Positions 14,081 to 28,040 of a stretch of DNA of 64,000 nucleotides are shown here, in pieces. The notes below the pieces were generated by a model, which ran no database searches, had not been told where the DNA came from, and was given only the letters and a program-made list of their open reading frames with translations. The stretch lies in contig NW_024881296.1 of the NCBI RefSeq assembly GCF_018691265.1, forward strand, positions 10,509,427 to 10,573,426, given 5' to 3'. The stretch is from Tyto alba (Eukaryota; Chordata; Aves; Strigiformes; Tytonidae). Numbering within the stretch: the stretch's first letter is position 1; each line of letters starts with the position of its first letter. A program made the translations under genes and the position numbers.

Positions 14081-15393
14081 CGAGTTTCAAGTCAGTATTG
14101 AAACCTGTAATCAGGCAGGCTTCACGTTCTCTTGAGTTTCCTTGAGAACGTTTACCCAACTCTCCCTCAAGTTTTCTGTGGTTTGCTTGGATTTTTTTCA
14201 CTTTCAGCAAAACAATGCTGGAGCCCGAGTCTTCAACTGATGATTTCTAAATACAATGTTTGCTGCGGCAAACATCCAGGCACTGTTCACCCTACTCAGC
14301 AGACTACATTACTACTAATAAAATCTTTTTCAGCATCAGACATAGCTCTGATCCTTGCTCTGACTGGGGAAAGAATAGGGCAACTCCATTTGTGTGTCCT
14401 TGCTACAGATTTCACATGTCTACTGTAGTATTAGTGTATGTTTGTAAAGTGCTGTTGATTGAAACTCTGTAACAGAAAAACAGTGATTATCACTGTTCCA
14501 TAATAATTTATTTGCCTTTCTCATTTTTGCCAAATTTAAAATCAGGATTTCCTTTTTCAAAGGCGGTGTGACTACAATATAGGAATAATTTTAATGAATT
14601 ACTTTTGTAGAGCTGTGTAGGGAAAGTGGAATGAAAAATAGCTGAAAGGTTCATTCTTCTTTTTCAGATTTCTATATGAATTCTGAACCCACTGACTCCT
14701 GAGAAGCCTAAAATTCTCCTTGCAAATTAGGATGCCAGTAGTCCAGCAGACTGAAAAAGAGAATCAAGTTCCAAACTAAAAAGTTGTTGGCTAAAGTGTG
14801 CAGATCTTAAATGAGATTTAAGTTGTGCTACCCGAATGACTATGAGTATAAATCTCACCTAAGCACACGTGCATAGAGCAGTTTGTGCTATCGCTTTGCA
14901 CATTGGTGATGCCCAAGTTAATATGCGTGTTCTTATAGATTTTGTATATCGGAATATCCATCTAAGTTAAGTGAAATGGGTACAGAATTAAATATGAGAG
15001 AAGACATGGAAAATAGATCATTTGTCCACCAATGTGTGGCAATGCCAATTTAATATTTTTAATTTCCTTCACGTGATCACCAAATTTCCTTCATAAAAAA
15101 ACAGTCATGTTTTCAGTATGGGCCCACTATGGCTCTAGTACTTCACTAACTGATGTGTGTGCAAGGAGAAGGAAGAGAGTTTTTATTTGTAACTATCAAG
15201 TAGCTTTTAGAAAAGCTATAAGGCTGAGTCCTTCATGCTCTTCACTCAGGTTTTCCTCCTCTCGGTAGACCAGTTCACATATTTGCTAAGTTTTCAGAAT
15301 CATTCTTTAAGATCTGTTTTTAAGTCACTTTCATTACTTGGTTGTTGTTTATATTATTGCAAGATTGTTTTTTTTAATTTTCAGAACGTGCTT

Positions 15394-15515
15394 CATTTTT
15401 TTTTGTTGTGGTTGTGGTTTTTGTTTGGTTGTTTTTTTAATAGGGATGTCAAAATGCATGTAGTTTATGCGTGGTTTGTTTTTTTTTTTTTTTTGTTTGT
15501 TTTTTTTTCTTTCAG
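15394..15515 (+). repeat. T-rich tracts upstream of FMN2 exon B
   Basis: Two T-dominated blocks (about 15394-15440 and 15473-15512), the second ending TTTCAG at 15510-15515. The second block looks like a strong polypyrimidine tract plus acceptor, 130 bases upstream of the true exon B acceptor. Confidence 0.9.
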
Positions 15516-15645
15516 AATTGTTGTACGTGAATATATCCTCAGGTAGTTTCTATACCTTTTCTACATGACATATTTACAATTAACATTATCCTGAAACATC
15601 TTAATCTTTCACCTTGTAGCTAATTCTTTGACTGTATTTTTACAG

Positions 15646-15697
15646 CTAAAATAGACCAAGAAAATGAAGAGAAGTCACTGACAGAAGCACATAAAAG
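15646..15697 (+). CDS. FMN2: FMN2 coding exon B (FH2 domain)
   Basis: A 52-base exon with acceptor TTTTTACAG ending at 15645 and donor GTAAGA at 15698. With the G carried from exon A it reads A-KIDQENEEKSLTEAHK and leaves AG of a split codon (phase 1 in, phase 2 out). With the next exon that codon becomes AGC, Ser. The peptide continues the helical end of the FH2 domain. It is far too short to be found by frame length. The support is consensus splice sites and exact phase agreement with both neighbours. Confidence 0.94.
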
Positions 15698-18600
15698 GTA
15701 AGAAAAAACAATGCAGTAAAATCTTTTTTTAAAAACTCTGTTTTGGTAGAAGTTGTTCTATTGATAGCCAGCATTATTGTATTTTTGAATAGTGAAAAAA
15801 ATGCACTCAGAAAACTAAGTGATGTTTATTTATTGTCAATTTTAATTTGACAACTGGGAAAACAAAATGAAGGAATGTAGACATGCAAGATATCTTTAGA
15901 GAAATATTGCACATGACTCCTGTCTTTGGGAAAATGCACATAACTTATGTAAAAATAAATTCCCAATATACCATTTGGACTGAGAGAAAACTTTTCATAC
16001 TACACCGGAATCATGGTGATTTGACAGACACATAGCATTCCCCAGAGATCTATTATTCGTTAGCTACCACTTCCTGTGCTTATAAAATGTCTGCTTTAAG
16101 ATAAAGAATGGAAATTTGTTTTTTAATATACTAATGATATGTATAATTAAATGTGATTTCCTTTGTGAATTGCTAATAGATCTTCAAATAGTTTTTTTGT
16201 GGCAGAAAACAAAATACCTCATTAAATTTCATTACAGATGTGTGCAGTTGAGAGTTTTCAAAATTGGGAACTTCGCTGCATTGCACAACTTGTGGTTTCT
16301 TCTGATTTTTTGGCAGTGTCCTCCAGAAGTTCTTCAGAAGCAGTGTTTAAATGGGACAGATTTTTATGTGTCCCAGCAAAAGACCAAAATATGACACACA
16401 CCATTAATAGTCCAGACTTAGTGAAACTGACAGTCTGCATTTGTTTTTCTTTCACTAAAAATAGCATTTTCATTTTTGTGCTAGCTACAGCTGCAACTGG
16501 ATATATGCTAATGAACATATTCATTATATGTTCTCAGACCTGGGAAGTGTCTCAATAGGATTCCAATAAAATATACCACTCTAAAAGGTTCTAGTTTTTA
16601 CTACGATTTGTTAACCATCCTGTGGCCTCGATGCCCAAATTTGCTACCTGCTTTAATGCCACAGTGCAGCTGACATCTTTCCTGGTACAGCACCACATTT
16701 TCTCCCTATTCCTTTGGGCCATGTACTAAAGATAGTAGCTAAAAGATAGTCCCACAAGGGGAGAGTGGATGTTCCTCTGCCGCAAGAAGCTCCCTCCTTA
16801 CCTGTAAGGAGATGATAGGTCCTGGAGTGGTACATCTGTGATGCGGGATCATGATGGGAAAAATGGAACAAATGGAGTATTGCTTTGGCTTAGTGTCATA
16901 CCTCTTTCTTAAGTATACATATGAAAGGCATTCCTGCCATTTCTTAGGTTTGTTTAACTGCTGAGTTACATAATTCTTATCCTTAAAAATCTCATTTGCA
17001 ATAAAACTTTGAGAGGAGAAACTGCTGTTAGGAGAAGAGATTTTTGTGATCTCTGACTGCTTTTTTAAGGAAACTGTTTCTCCTGTGGTAAATGGGTTAG
17101 ACTACCTGATATGTTAGGACAAAGGGAATCTGAAGACTGTTCAGGAATCTTGTGACTTGTCACTGTCTTCTGGTTTCTAATTCACTCTCCGTGCTTATTT
17201 TTTTTCCCTGACTGCATTGGAACCATCATATCAAAAACTTACTATTGGTATACCTAGCATCCACACAGTATGGAGGAAGAAAGCAAACTGCTCACTGGGT
17301 TCTCATTCAGCTTGGTCTCTGCTCCTTCTGACTTGTCCTAATTATTTCTTCTCCCCCTATGTTGAGTGCAGCAGCTTCTTCTACATAATAGTTTGCCAAA
17401 GAAGAAAATTCAACGTCATTGTTCCCCTACTGTGAATATCTAGCAAGGATAACATCACATGCAAAACCTTTTGTGGACACATGAGAAATTATGCTAGGAC
17501 AACTTTAGGACAAAGTTATTTTTTACTATTATCTAGGCTACATTTCTCGTTCTTCCTTCTACCTTCCCACTGAAATTCTTAATCAGATTAGTGGTATTCG
17601 TTAAAATACTGAAGACAGCTTCATGGTATAGTTTTAGTATTATCTGTATTTATTCCACTAAGATCTTTAGTTGGGTTTAGGAATAAAATACTTGGGATCC
17701 TTTTTGGCAGGGGGTGGGTGAAAAAGGTGAGAGCTTAAAAAGCTAAATAAAAGATTAGTTACATTTGGCTAATCATAGGTAGAACAGCAGTGCATAGGAT
17801 GACTAGACAAGCAAGTAGTGCAAGGAAAAGTGATGGAATAGATGGAGCAAAATTAATGTGATTAATGCACTTGGGTTTTCCTTTTTGAAGTGGGTAACTT
17901 CAGCCCATGTATAAGCTCAGGTCTACTCCACGATAGCACTTCCTTAGCTTTCAGTAAAAACAATATTTTTTTTTTGTTGTTGTTGGTTTGGGCACAAAAT
18001 ATTAAAGCTGATATCTCTATAAAAATACAAAAGTCTAAAAGAAAAGCTCTTGTAGCAATAACAACAAAAATGCTTCTAAAATGAATAATGTTTTGAGGAA
18101 AATGCAGCAATGTGTATTTTAGAAAAAGCTGAATTGTGCAATAGATGAGCTGAAATGGAAAGTTAATCTTCCACACAAAATAAAGACAAAGAAAATGGAA
18201 TGTCTGCTTCAGGGACTCCATACAGTGTATAGCTGTTCATTTGTCACAAGTGAGAAAATGTTTAATCAGTTTTGAAATGATGTATTCTCTCTTTATTTAT
18301 CGTGTTTAGTGACTTTAAGAGTGTCAGTATGTAAAGTGTTTATCCAAGGAATGAATTTCTGGCACATGGATAAAATGAAAAGTGAAATGTTTAGCTCTCA
18401 ATAGGCTTATGTTCCAAGATCTCTCTGAGTAAGTATCCTGAGATGAGAAGAAAGCACACAGGTCTGTGTTTATCTAGCTTACACAGGCAGACAAGGAAGG
18501 CTCCAGCCTGGTATTAACACTGAAGTGACATGGAATGTCTTCACCAAACCCCAAACAATTACGTCATTGCCTTAACAGTATTGATAAAGTGTAATAAAAA

Positions 18601-21566
18601 AGAACCTGGCACTTTCCAATTAGATCATCATTGCTAAATACTTGAGAAGCTGTGAAGTACTTGACAAGTTAAAGTAAAAATCACTGGTTTGGGGGGAAGG
18701 AGAAAGAGATGCTTCTATATTTTATGAGTTCAAAATTTGGCACTTTTTTTTTTTTTCATTTTCGTTTATGTCCTCTGTCTCAAGATGCATAGCTATATGC
18801 TCAGTTCACACTGCTATATATAACACTTAAACAAGTTTTTAATTAAGATTTAGCATCTTTGAAAATTGGGAGATACAGCACGCTTTCTACCAAGCAACAA
18901 ATACGTTCTGTGTTTTCTGTATTTTCATTTACTTGACTTTATCTCTAATCTTTCAGGATGTGAGTTTTTTTAAGCAGAAAGAAAAAATTAGAAGCACTAT
19001 TGTTTGCAGGTATGCTTAATATGATTTTAGAATAAGATGGAATTTGATCACAGTATCCACAGCAAGTAAGAACCAATATTGCATCAAAATTATTGTCAAA
19101 AGTAATATGATAACTGATGTTTTGTTTATTGTGCTAGGATAAAAGGCAAGAGCAACAGCAGCGATATAATCTTGCTGGTTTATAATCAGAAATGAGCTAG
19201 TTACCTCTTGCACTTCGTTCCTGAAGAAGAAACAGCTACACAACCTGACTAGAATTACCATAAACATCATTCAGTGGAGCTGAAGGTCCAAATTCTCTGC
19301 CTGGCTACCTCTGTTCAGCTGAATAGCTATGAAGGAATAGCATGTAGCTTTATTACTTTCTTACAATACCGTACCCAGTATTGAGTTTTGATCTCTTTGA
19401 AAAGCTTCCAGATTAGGGTCTTTTTTTAGAAGAAAATAAATCCAGACTGTTAACACTGATCTCTCTCCTGCTGAAAGAGTTAAGATGATCTTTCTCTTTT
19501 TCTTCCCCTCTACCTGCAATGATCTGTCTCTTCGAATAACACGTCGGGTATCATTCACAAATTGAACTGGAGAGGTTTGTTTTAGACATGTGATACGGTC
19601 AGATAATCTTCAATTCTTCCTGCTATCTCTCAGTCAAACAATGAAGCATCAGATTTTAAATTCAGTGCAGTAGCACTTAAAACTACTCAGTTTATATTTA
19701 CTCATACTGCACTCATATAAGAGGCAATGTGTGCTGAGAATCTCTTGAGAACAATACAGATCCTTTTATTCCTAATATTTCAGAGAGTATACAGCCCTTC
19801 TTGAAGTGACAACATAGATCACTAAGACAACAGACCCATATAATGGTGGCTTGATTTGGGGTGAAACTGTTCACCCATTTCTCCTGCTGTGATGCCTAAT
19901 GAGGACTCGATAGACAGAAATGCCACTCACTATCATAGCATTGTGTGCATCACTGATTCTAGCAAATCTAAGAATTTAATCTGTTCCTTAGTAAATCTCA
20001 GTACACTATGACGATATATATTTGTTTTATAAAAAGTCAAACAGAAGACTTTCTGCCTTCTGACGTATCAACTGGGGAATTAGGGATGTGTGTGGCTGGG
20101 TATAGAACACTCATCTTCCTATGTCAAGATATTTTTATTTGCTTTATTTTATAATTTGCTCCCATTACTTGCACATTCCAGTGATTTTTATGCTTTTAAG
20201 TGCTTCCTGCTTGCAGCTTCCCAGGCACCTCTTCTTTTTTCAGGACTTTTAATAATCCATTTAGCAGTGTATTGTTGCTTGCTTTGCTGTAGCGATAAAA
20301 GACATTAATTTTGAAGAGAAATGTTTACCTTTAAATTCCCTGCAAAAAAGTACCCCTGCCACAACACTCTTCACAGACTTCCATTGGCTCCACTGAACAT
20401 GAGACTTGAGGAGGAACAAAGCTTTACACCTGCTTATGAGCTGACAAGTTGATGACACTTAGAGAAATAGCAGACAATATGGTACAATGGCACTGCTGAA
20501 AAGCAACACCTAGAAATGTATCACCTAAGTCTGGTAATCCTTTAAAACAGTAAATGTTCTTCCCGCCTCGCTACCCTCCACACAATGGTTTGGATTGTTT
20601 CCAAAAGTGAACTGTAAAGTTAAAGTGAAAATTGAGTTAATGATTGAAATAAAGTGGTGAAAAGCTCATAATGGAGAGAGGTATGTAGTTTAAAAAAATC
20701 CAGCACAACACTTTTAACTGAAAGGCAAGAATATGCTGTTGGACGTCATCTTTCAGTACTCTTTGGCCATCATCCTTTGTTGGTTCTTCTACTGTTAGGT
20801 CTCTTTTCTCGCTGTGTGGCTCCCAGCATGCAGACTTGAATTGCTCGTGGAAATACATTTCAGACTGTAGGTGTACATTAGTTGGATCAGCAAAAAGTAA
20901 ATACTTGGTGAGCAAAGGGAATGTGTATAGAAGAAGCTTACAGACTATTAAACAGATTGGATCATTCTAGTTTAGTATCCTGTCTCTGACAAAATATCAA
21001 GGCCTGTAAATACGCAGTAATGGAAACTTAGCCAGAAGTTTAGTTATGTCTGAAAGGCTCTCTGAAATACGGGTAATTGATCTTCCCGTGAAAGATATGA
21101 AGTCTTAGTCATTTTCTGAAAATATTTGCTAAATAACTGCAAGTCCTTAAGCACTTGCACAATTGATTTTTGTCTGTAAGAGCATTATTGTTTCTTTTAA
21201 AGATGTTGGGCTGCTTGCTTTAAAAAAAAAAAAAAATTGCTTTTAAATTAGTTTGCACTTAATGGCATTCAGTGCTAGTATGAAAAGTTGTAACATAACT
21301 TCTAACAGACTGGGGTGCAATTCAGAGGTCTAATACTCTGTAATGTAAACTCATCTTTATGCAACTTATTCTACAGTTTAGGTAGAGGACCTGTTCTTAG
21401 ATCTTACAGTAAAAGATAAAGGATATTAATTTAAGGTGCAAATACAGTTACATAGCTAACTAGCATTGATAACGATACAGCTAAGTAACACCCTGATAAC
21501 AATATAGTTAAAATAACTGGGATCTGATCATACCTAAAACTAATGCTGTAGCATTAAATTCAGGAT

Positions 21567-21608
21567 AAAAAAAAAAAAAAAACAAAAACAAAAACAAAAA
21601 AAAAAAAC
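21567..21608 (+). repeat. A-rich (CAAAA)n tract
   Basis: About 16 A followed by CAAAAACAAAAAC units and another A run. Low-complexity intronic DNA. Confidence 0.95.
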
Positions 21609-22084
21609 TAAGAGAAGAATCATGTAACTAATAAAATTAATGACAAAAATACAGAAATTAAAATGTTTAAATATGGCACGAAGTTTTGACCTCCAGTTTA
21701 TGTCCAGCAGGTGGTTTCACTGAGTAGTCCTTAAAAATTCAAGATATTCCTCTAGAGCTGTTACAGCTGAAGTAAAAGGCTTGTGTGCGAGTACGTGTGA
21801 TTAGATCCAGTGCTTATCCATTGTGCATCAGCTTCTGATTCTGTTCAGTAGGGTTTTTTTCTTTCATCATGTTGTCTTCCTGAGCTGTTTGGTTAGACCT
21901 TCGCAGTATAGTGTTTGCATTTGCCATGACTGTGACTTAAATGTGGATAACACTTCTGCTTTTACTCTCTTATGTTGATTTGCTACTACAGTTGTTCCTT
22001 TCTTCCTTGCTGTATTTTAAGATTTACTTTAAAGGTTATTATATTATATTGCTCTTGTCATGTATATGCAAGTAGCAAAGCAGA

Positions 22085-22240
22085 ACATCAGGGATGTGGT
22101 TTAATTAGGTCACAGTTGCAGTAACTCATCTGGGAACTATCCAGTAATAATTTATACAATATAGGTCATTCCTTCCATGATAATTTCCATCTGATGGAAA
22201 GCTGCCATCAGCCCGTTCTCAGTAGAGAGCTTGCCTCAGC
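22085..22240. promoter_or_regulatory. Candidate conserved noncoding block (unverified)
   Basis: Non-repetitive sequence with TTTAATTAGG, several AATAATTT-type motifs and an odd palindrome TTTCCATC-T-GATGGAAA (22184-22200) that encloses an E-box CATCTG. It could be an enhancer, but there is no proof from this window. Confidence 0.2.
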
Positions 22241-25200
22241 CTACTGCTGAAACCCCACTGTGCTTCTCATAAATGGAGGTTAAGTGACTAGGAAAAAAGT
22301 GTTGCCTCTTTACTCTTCCTCAGTTTGTTCCTCAGCCTTGTTTCTTGTCTTCCTTAATAAGCTAGATTCAGGAACAGCTTTAGTGAACCAGATCCCTTCT
22401 GCACTTAGTTTTAAATGAACCCTCCTCATGAGATAACTTGCACCTGCTTCTTTTCTCAACTGCTGCCTGAAAGACAGTTCTGCCTTAATCAGTCTGTTGA
22501 GGAGGTTCCTTCTCCACCCCAAAGGAGACAACTAGGGAAATGGTCACCTTGGCCCAGAAACACCAGGAACCTTTGTGTAATCCTTGGAAGGAATGGGAAC
22601 AGCTCCTCCAGACATGAGAGTGTGTTCTTGGGCTAAACAAATACAGTTTAGCTTTGCTTGTATGTGTGAATATCGATGATTTGAATATCCAGAGCGTTAT
22701 GGTTATTTATTACAATCTTTCTATCAATTCCAATGGCTGTCACCTTTTCATTTAAACTTGATTCTTATAGAAAATGCTACCCATTTTTTCCTCTCTACTC
22801 ACCTAAACAAAGATACCGTCACTATTATAATGAGAATATATTGGGGAAAGTTGGGAGTTCAATCATAATTGTATAATATTTGAAAAATGTACGTAAAGAC
22901 CTTTTCAATCCAAGACTTCAACCCAAATTTTCAATTTACTTCCATGGGATTTTGTTGTAATTGACTCTAAGAATATGAAAACCCTTCTGAGTGTTACTCT
23001 CTTCTACAAAGGCTGGATTTCTTCAGTTCATAGTTCTACTGGCTTTTGATATTAAGGAATCCTGTGTTCATATATGTTAAGGGGAAAGCTCTTGTACATT
23101 GGTTTAAGAATGCTCTTCAGAGCAACCCCAAAGGATTAAGATGAAACTGCATCACAAAAACATTTAAAACTCTGGGCGGTTCTATAATACCCAATATTTC
23201 AGAACATTTTTATTCTGTAATTTTCAAAGAATATAAACTGAAACCTAATTTTCACTTGAGCACTAAAATAGAAAGTGCACATGATAATACTCTCAATCAG
23301 ACCTGTAGATTGATTTCATTTGTTATTTTTAGAGTGTGTTTTTGTAAATGACTTTCCAGTGCACACAATTACATGTCATTGTTTTATGCATGCTCATACT
23401 GTATATGCCCAGTTTATCACAGAGCTATCCATGTGTCTGCATAACAGCTTAGCTGGCATGCATGGGCGTGATGTCCACACTAACATAAAATTAAAAGAAT
23501 TAAACTCTGAGAAAGAGAATCTACATGTTCATGCAAAGTATGAAGATTAGGATGGATTGCAGCTAACACCAATGCATCTATGGAACTGTAAATACTTCAA
23601 GCTAAGTTTTTGAGACGTTTGGACCTATATAAAATTGTCATTTTAAAATGACAGTAGAAAGCACATGCAAATTAAAAATACACTAGGAGAGGCATGCTAA
23701 AATGTGTTTGCTTTTTCCTCTGACTAGCTTCTTAGAATACAGTTGTCAGAGATGACAAAGAATCCAATGTTAGCTCTGTTTCTAATGTATTATCTCAACT
23801 CATATTTTAATCTGAATAATATTCTTCAGCAGAGACATAACCTCTAAACATGCATAACAGAATTTGAGTTCACATAAACCCCAATTACTGGGTGTGCTGT
23901 GGCTGATGAATACTTTGTACATGATATAGTGAAGGTAGCAAAAGTACTTCTGACCTACATTTCCTGACTTTTGATTTTCAAATGGCTGGATGCTGACTCA
24001 GTCCATTCAGAATGGCATTTTAAACTCTCTGTTTTTTTTTGTCACGAGGAAAATTCTGTCTGCCAAGATAGATTCATCCTGCTTGTGACATAATTTAGAA
24101 CCTAATTTTATGCCACCTCAAGTAAAACATGGCATTGTTATGTCAGTAGAGCATTTACTTGTATCAGAGCAATGCAAAAAAAAAAAGCCCAAACCAAACC
24201 CAAACATATAGAGAGAACAGGCTGTAGCCTAGTGTTTTAGAGGAGGAGAATAAAAATAGGAAGTAAAAATAAAACCAGAGAAGGAAAATCTTGAGTACTT
24301 TTAAGATGTAGTGTTAACTGTGATCCCTGATTGCCTCATATTTCCAGAAGAGATAGATAAGCAACAAGAAGTCATTTGGCAAATCTCTTCATCATGCCCA
24401 ATCAATATACCTTAATCTGGACCTGATAAAATTAATTTCTAAAATAAACAGATTGTGAATTTCTCAGTTCTCAAGTTCAACTTCCAACAAAACTATAATT
24501 TAAATTATTTATGGCCATATTATTTTGCTACATTTCTACCCCTGTTATGAGGGATTTTGTTCCTGAAAGACGGGACTAAAAAACTATCCACCCATTGAAT
24601 GATGTAAGTATAAGCGCCTGATATAACAGTTTGAACTGAGATTGAAATGGCAATCTGATATGTGAAGGTTTTGTTCGTTGCTAACTCCATGAGTTCATCA
24701 GTCCTCTAAAAATTTTAGTTTTCCTAAACCACTTGTTTTAAGTGCACGGTTATATTCATAATCCCTATTGAATATAACAGTCTTTGTTGCACTGTATGCT
24801 CTGCCTCATTTACTGGGTCTTCTGCCTTCAGTGTATGCCACGAAGTATAAAATATGTAAATTGTGCATTTGTGTTCCTAATCCATGTGTACAACTGATAA
24901 TATTGATCATTGTCGATGAATATTAAAGCTATAAAGCATCCTTAATATGGGGAGAGGATGGTGGTGGTGTCAAAATTGTCATGAACAAGGCAGACTGGCC
25001 TGTCAAAACCCAATTTCCTGTTCTTGACACTGGATGTTTTTTGTTGGGCTTTTGCTGTGGGAAAAAATAGTACCTCAAAGGTAGAGGCGTTTTTTTGTTG
25101 TTGTTGGAGCTCTAAATTTTCATCTAGCTGGAGCAATAAGACACTTTTCTGTTTAATATGAATTTATAGGAGGCAAGGGACTAGAGATGAGGGAGATGAC

Positions 25201-27459
25201 TTAGGATCCAAAACATTGCGAATGTTTGGCAGATTTTTTTTAGAGGAAAGGAAAAATCTCTGGAGACCTTTGTTTTCTAAGGAACAATATTACAAAATCC
25301 ATAGTTACACAATATAAATTGGCAAATGAAAGAAGAGATTAATAATTCTGGCAGCTGACTTAAACTGGCATATTATCTCAACTTTCTTTTTAATATAAGA
25401 AAGACACTTTTCTTCCTTAAAAAAGAAAAGGGGGGAGGGGGGGGGAAGGACCCCAAGAAATTCCTGACCAACATCTAGGCAGTAGATATTTTGAATTATA
25501 CTGTTTATGTTTTCTCACTTCTAATTATGTAGGACAAAGGACAGCACTGAGGAGAGGCAATGATACTTTACATCAGTTTCTTCACTGCTGTTTTTTTAAA
25601 AAATGTTCTAGTGCAGAGAGGGCCCTCAACAAAATATACCAATAGAAAATGAGAGGCTTCTTAGGATATCATGCATATTAAGTTTCCTCACAGCCTTGCG
25701 CTACCTCAATAACCAGGATGCTAGTTAGTTCCATTTTATGTGACTTTGTTGAACTGTCTGCTATTCTGTTTTAAGACTAACTATTGTTAATGCTTTAAGA
25801 TGTTGAAAACACAAAGAAAATATGTACCAAGCCTTTTCATCTTTATAAAACAAAAGAGGAATTAATATGACAATTCATATGATTAGCTTTTTCAGGAAGC
25901 GAGTACTGTTATCTATATACTGTACTCATCTTCCCTATGTAGTCATCAATTCAGGATCAACACTCTGAACAGGCTTATATTCCTGCCAGTTCAGTTTGGC
26001 TTTAAATATATGTCATATCAGAATTAAAGTTTTAAGAGGCACATATGGTCTTTTCTCCCTTTTTTATCTTCTTTCGTTTGGTAGACTATTCTCAGTTCTA
26101 AATTTTACTTGTGACTTTAATCAAACTAAAATGTACCTTAGCAGCTCCTGCCTGACTCAGAACTGCTTCTGAAACACAACTGCTTCAGAAAACTAACACA
26201 GTACCACCGCTAAAACTACCTGTTCCTAATTTCAAATGTACATAAATGATGCTTAACAATTTATAAAGCCAAACCCAAGTAGTCAAGAATATCCAGGTTT
26301 GAACTTCAACCAAAATACATAATCTGTTAAACAGTACAGAATCTCTCTTGTAGAATTGTAGAAACTTTTCTTTTCTGATGAGGTTTGTTGTATGGGGAAG
26401 CCAGGTGTGTGGGGGTGTGTGTGTGTTCACCATTTCTCAGAAAGGTCAGCTAGGGCATGTCTGTACCTATGGTTAATTTGCTATTTGTTTGGCCATGGAA
26501 GCCTGATCAAATGATGCTAACATGAAACTACTGCTGTCCATTGCACCTACTGCAGAAATTCACATACCTACGTGCATGTATACAAACATATGTTGTATGT
26601 ATTTAAAAGTGCCCAATGCATTGCACGCAGCAGACTTGAATCAGAATAGTCTGCAACTGCTTGCTAACTGGCTTCGGAATGGAATGGAAAAAACCTGAAT
26701 AATCCATAGCTGCTCTTAAAATATTCCTAATGGATCAGATCTATTAGCTAGAAATGCTGTCAGTGAGCCATTTGCAATGTGAATGGCTTCTTTTCTTTCT
26801 CCTATGATTAAATTTGGTTTGGCTGTTAGTGCATCCATTCCTTCTTTCCCTCCAAATAGAAAAATCATTTACATAGTCTCATAGTTGTACACAAGGGAGC
26901 AAAGAGAAAAATCTAGTGATTCATTCATCAAATTTCCACTTTTGAGTAAGCAGTGAGTTCAGTCATCTCAGTCTGCTGTGATTTTTCTGAATTACACAAA
27001 CACTTGAACCAAGGAAATTAGAAGACAAAAAAAGGAGAAAAGGAATTGAGCATCTTGATCTTACTTTCGTCCTTACTTGTCAGGGATAAGCAACTCTTCC
27101 ACTGTTTTGAGAGAGTTAATATTATTTAATTCTCCTCCAGGGCTAGCATGAGGAATATGAGACCCAGTCTGAAATCTGTTTAAAGAATTCTGGCTTTTTC
27201 CATGTCAGGATAAGACAGTGGTGTGAACATCACTGCCTTATTTTTAATCATGCTTGAAAAGTCAGGCTGTTTGAAGCAAAGCCAATGACCTTCTTTTAAT
27301 CCCTGAAAATAACTCACATGCCCTTCCTTCCCTCTTCCATGACTGCTATCTCTTCTCTAATGCACATTCTTTTAAGACACCCACTAAGAGTATGGAAAAG
27401 AACCTTTTCACTTGGGAAATGGACACTAAACAAGCTTTACAACACCTGTTTGGTAATAA

Positions 27460-27590
27460 ACGTTTCATTTTGCAGATAGGTGAAATGAAATCCAGAGAAG
27501 TCAGATGAGTTTCCCAAGGTTTTATGATGGAGAAATTAATTTGGGTATAGGAACAAAAGCCTTCTGAACTCTAGTCCCTTATTTGATTCA
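27460..27590 (+). repeat. MIR-like SINE fossil (core and 3' part)
   Basis: The order of motifs follows the MIR consensus: a TTTTGCAGATAGGTGAAAT segment (matching the ATTTTACAGATGAGGAAACT block), then CCAGAGAAGTCAGATGAGTT, then TCCCAAGGT, then GGAACAAAAGCCTTCTGAAC near the end. Diverged but collinear. Family assignment is by eye from knowledge of the consensus. Confidence 0.7.
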
Positions 27591-27799
27591 AAATGTCTGT
27601 GTGCCTGCACATATAGTCAGAAACAGTATCAATGGTATTTGCAGATGTTTTGTTTCAAAATCTGCTGAAGAATCAACAGGAAAATTTGAATGGGCTGCCC
27701 CACTGAGAAGCACCAGTGAAGGTATTTGCTGCCTGGCTGAAATCTGAAAGGATGATATCTGGTCTTGGGGTTATAGCAACATTATCCAAATTTCTCTTT

Positions 27800-28040
27800 G
27801 TATTTAAAGCGTGCGTCCCCTCCTGCAATCAGCTGTGAAACATGTCTAGTTTGACATATGTAAACATTTCCAAATCAGATATTTAAAGAGCATGTTAATA
27901 TAGAGGATTTATTGCTGTGCATGTTTTATTATTTGATGCATTTGGATTCACTTTATTTGCTTTGACTTTCATGTGTGAATTATGCCACTTTGTCTTGTAC
28001 TACAAAAATGACAGCATCAAATGTATAGCAAGCAGGTTTC
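27800..28040. promoter_or_regulatory. Candidate conserved noncoding block (unverified)
   Basis: Non-repetitive, with TGTAAACATTT (forkhead-like), CAGCTG and AT-rich homeodomain-type cores packed together. It resembles vertebrate developmental enhancers in texture only. Needs cross-species alignment. Confidence 0.2.

Larger units (their letters stand above)
1932..15645 (+). other. FMN2: FMN2 intron A/B, 13.7 kb
   Basis: A phase-1 intron running from GTAAAT to TTTTTACAG. It holds a 25-base G run (5181-5205), A-rich and T-rich tracts, a MIR-like SINE fossil near 6675-6800, a compound inverted repeat at 14002-14080, and an AT-rich block with several homeodomain-core motifs at about 11040-11220. 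No convincing gene on either strand. The frames of 60-100 residues have no recognisable domain. Confidence 0.88.

Noticed and set aside
16794..16811. Perfect CTCCTTAC/GTAAGGAG hairpin in FMN2 intron B/C
   Set aside because: An 8-base-arm palindrome is expected by chance in 64 kb and has no surrounding structure.
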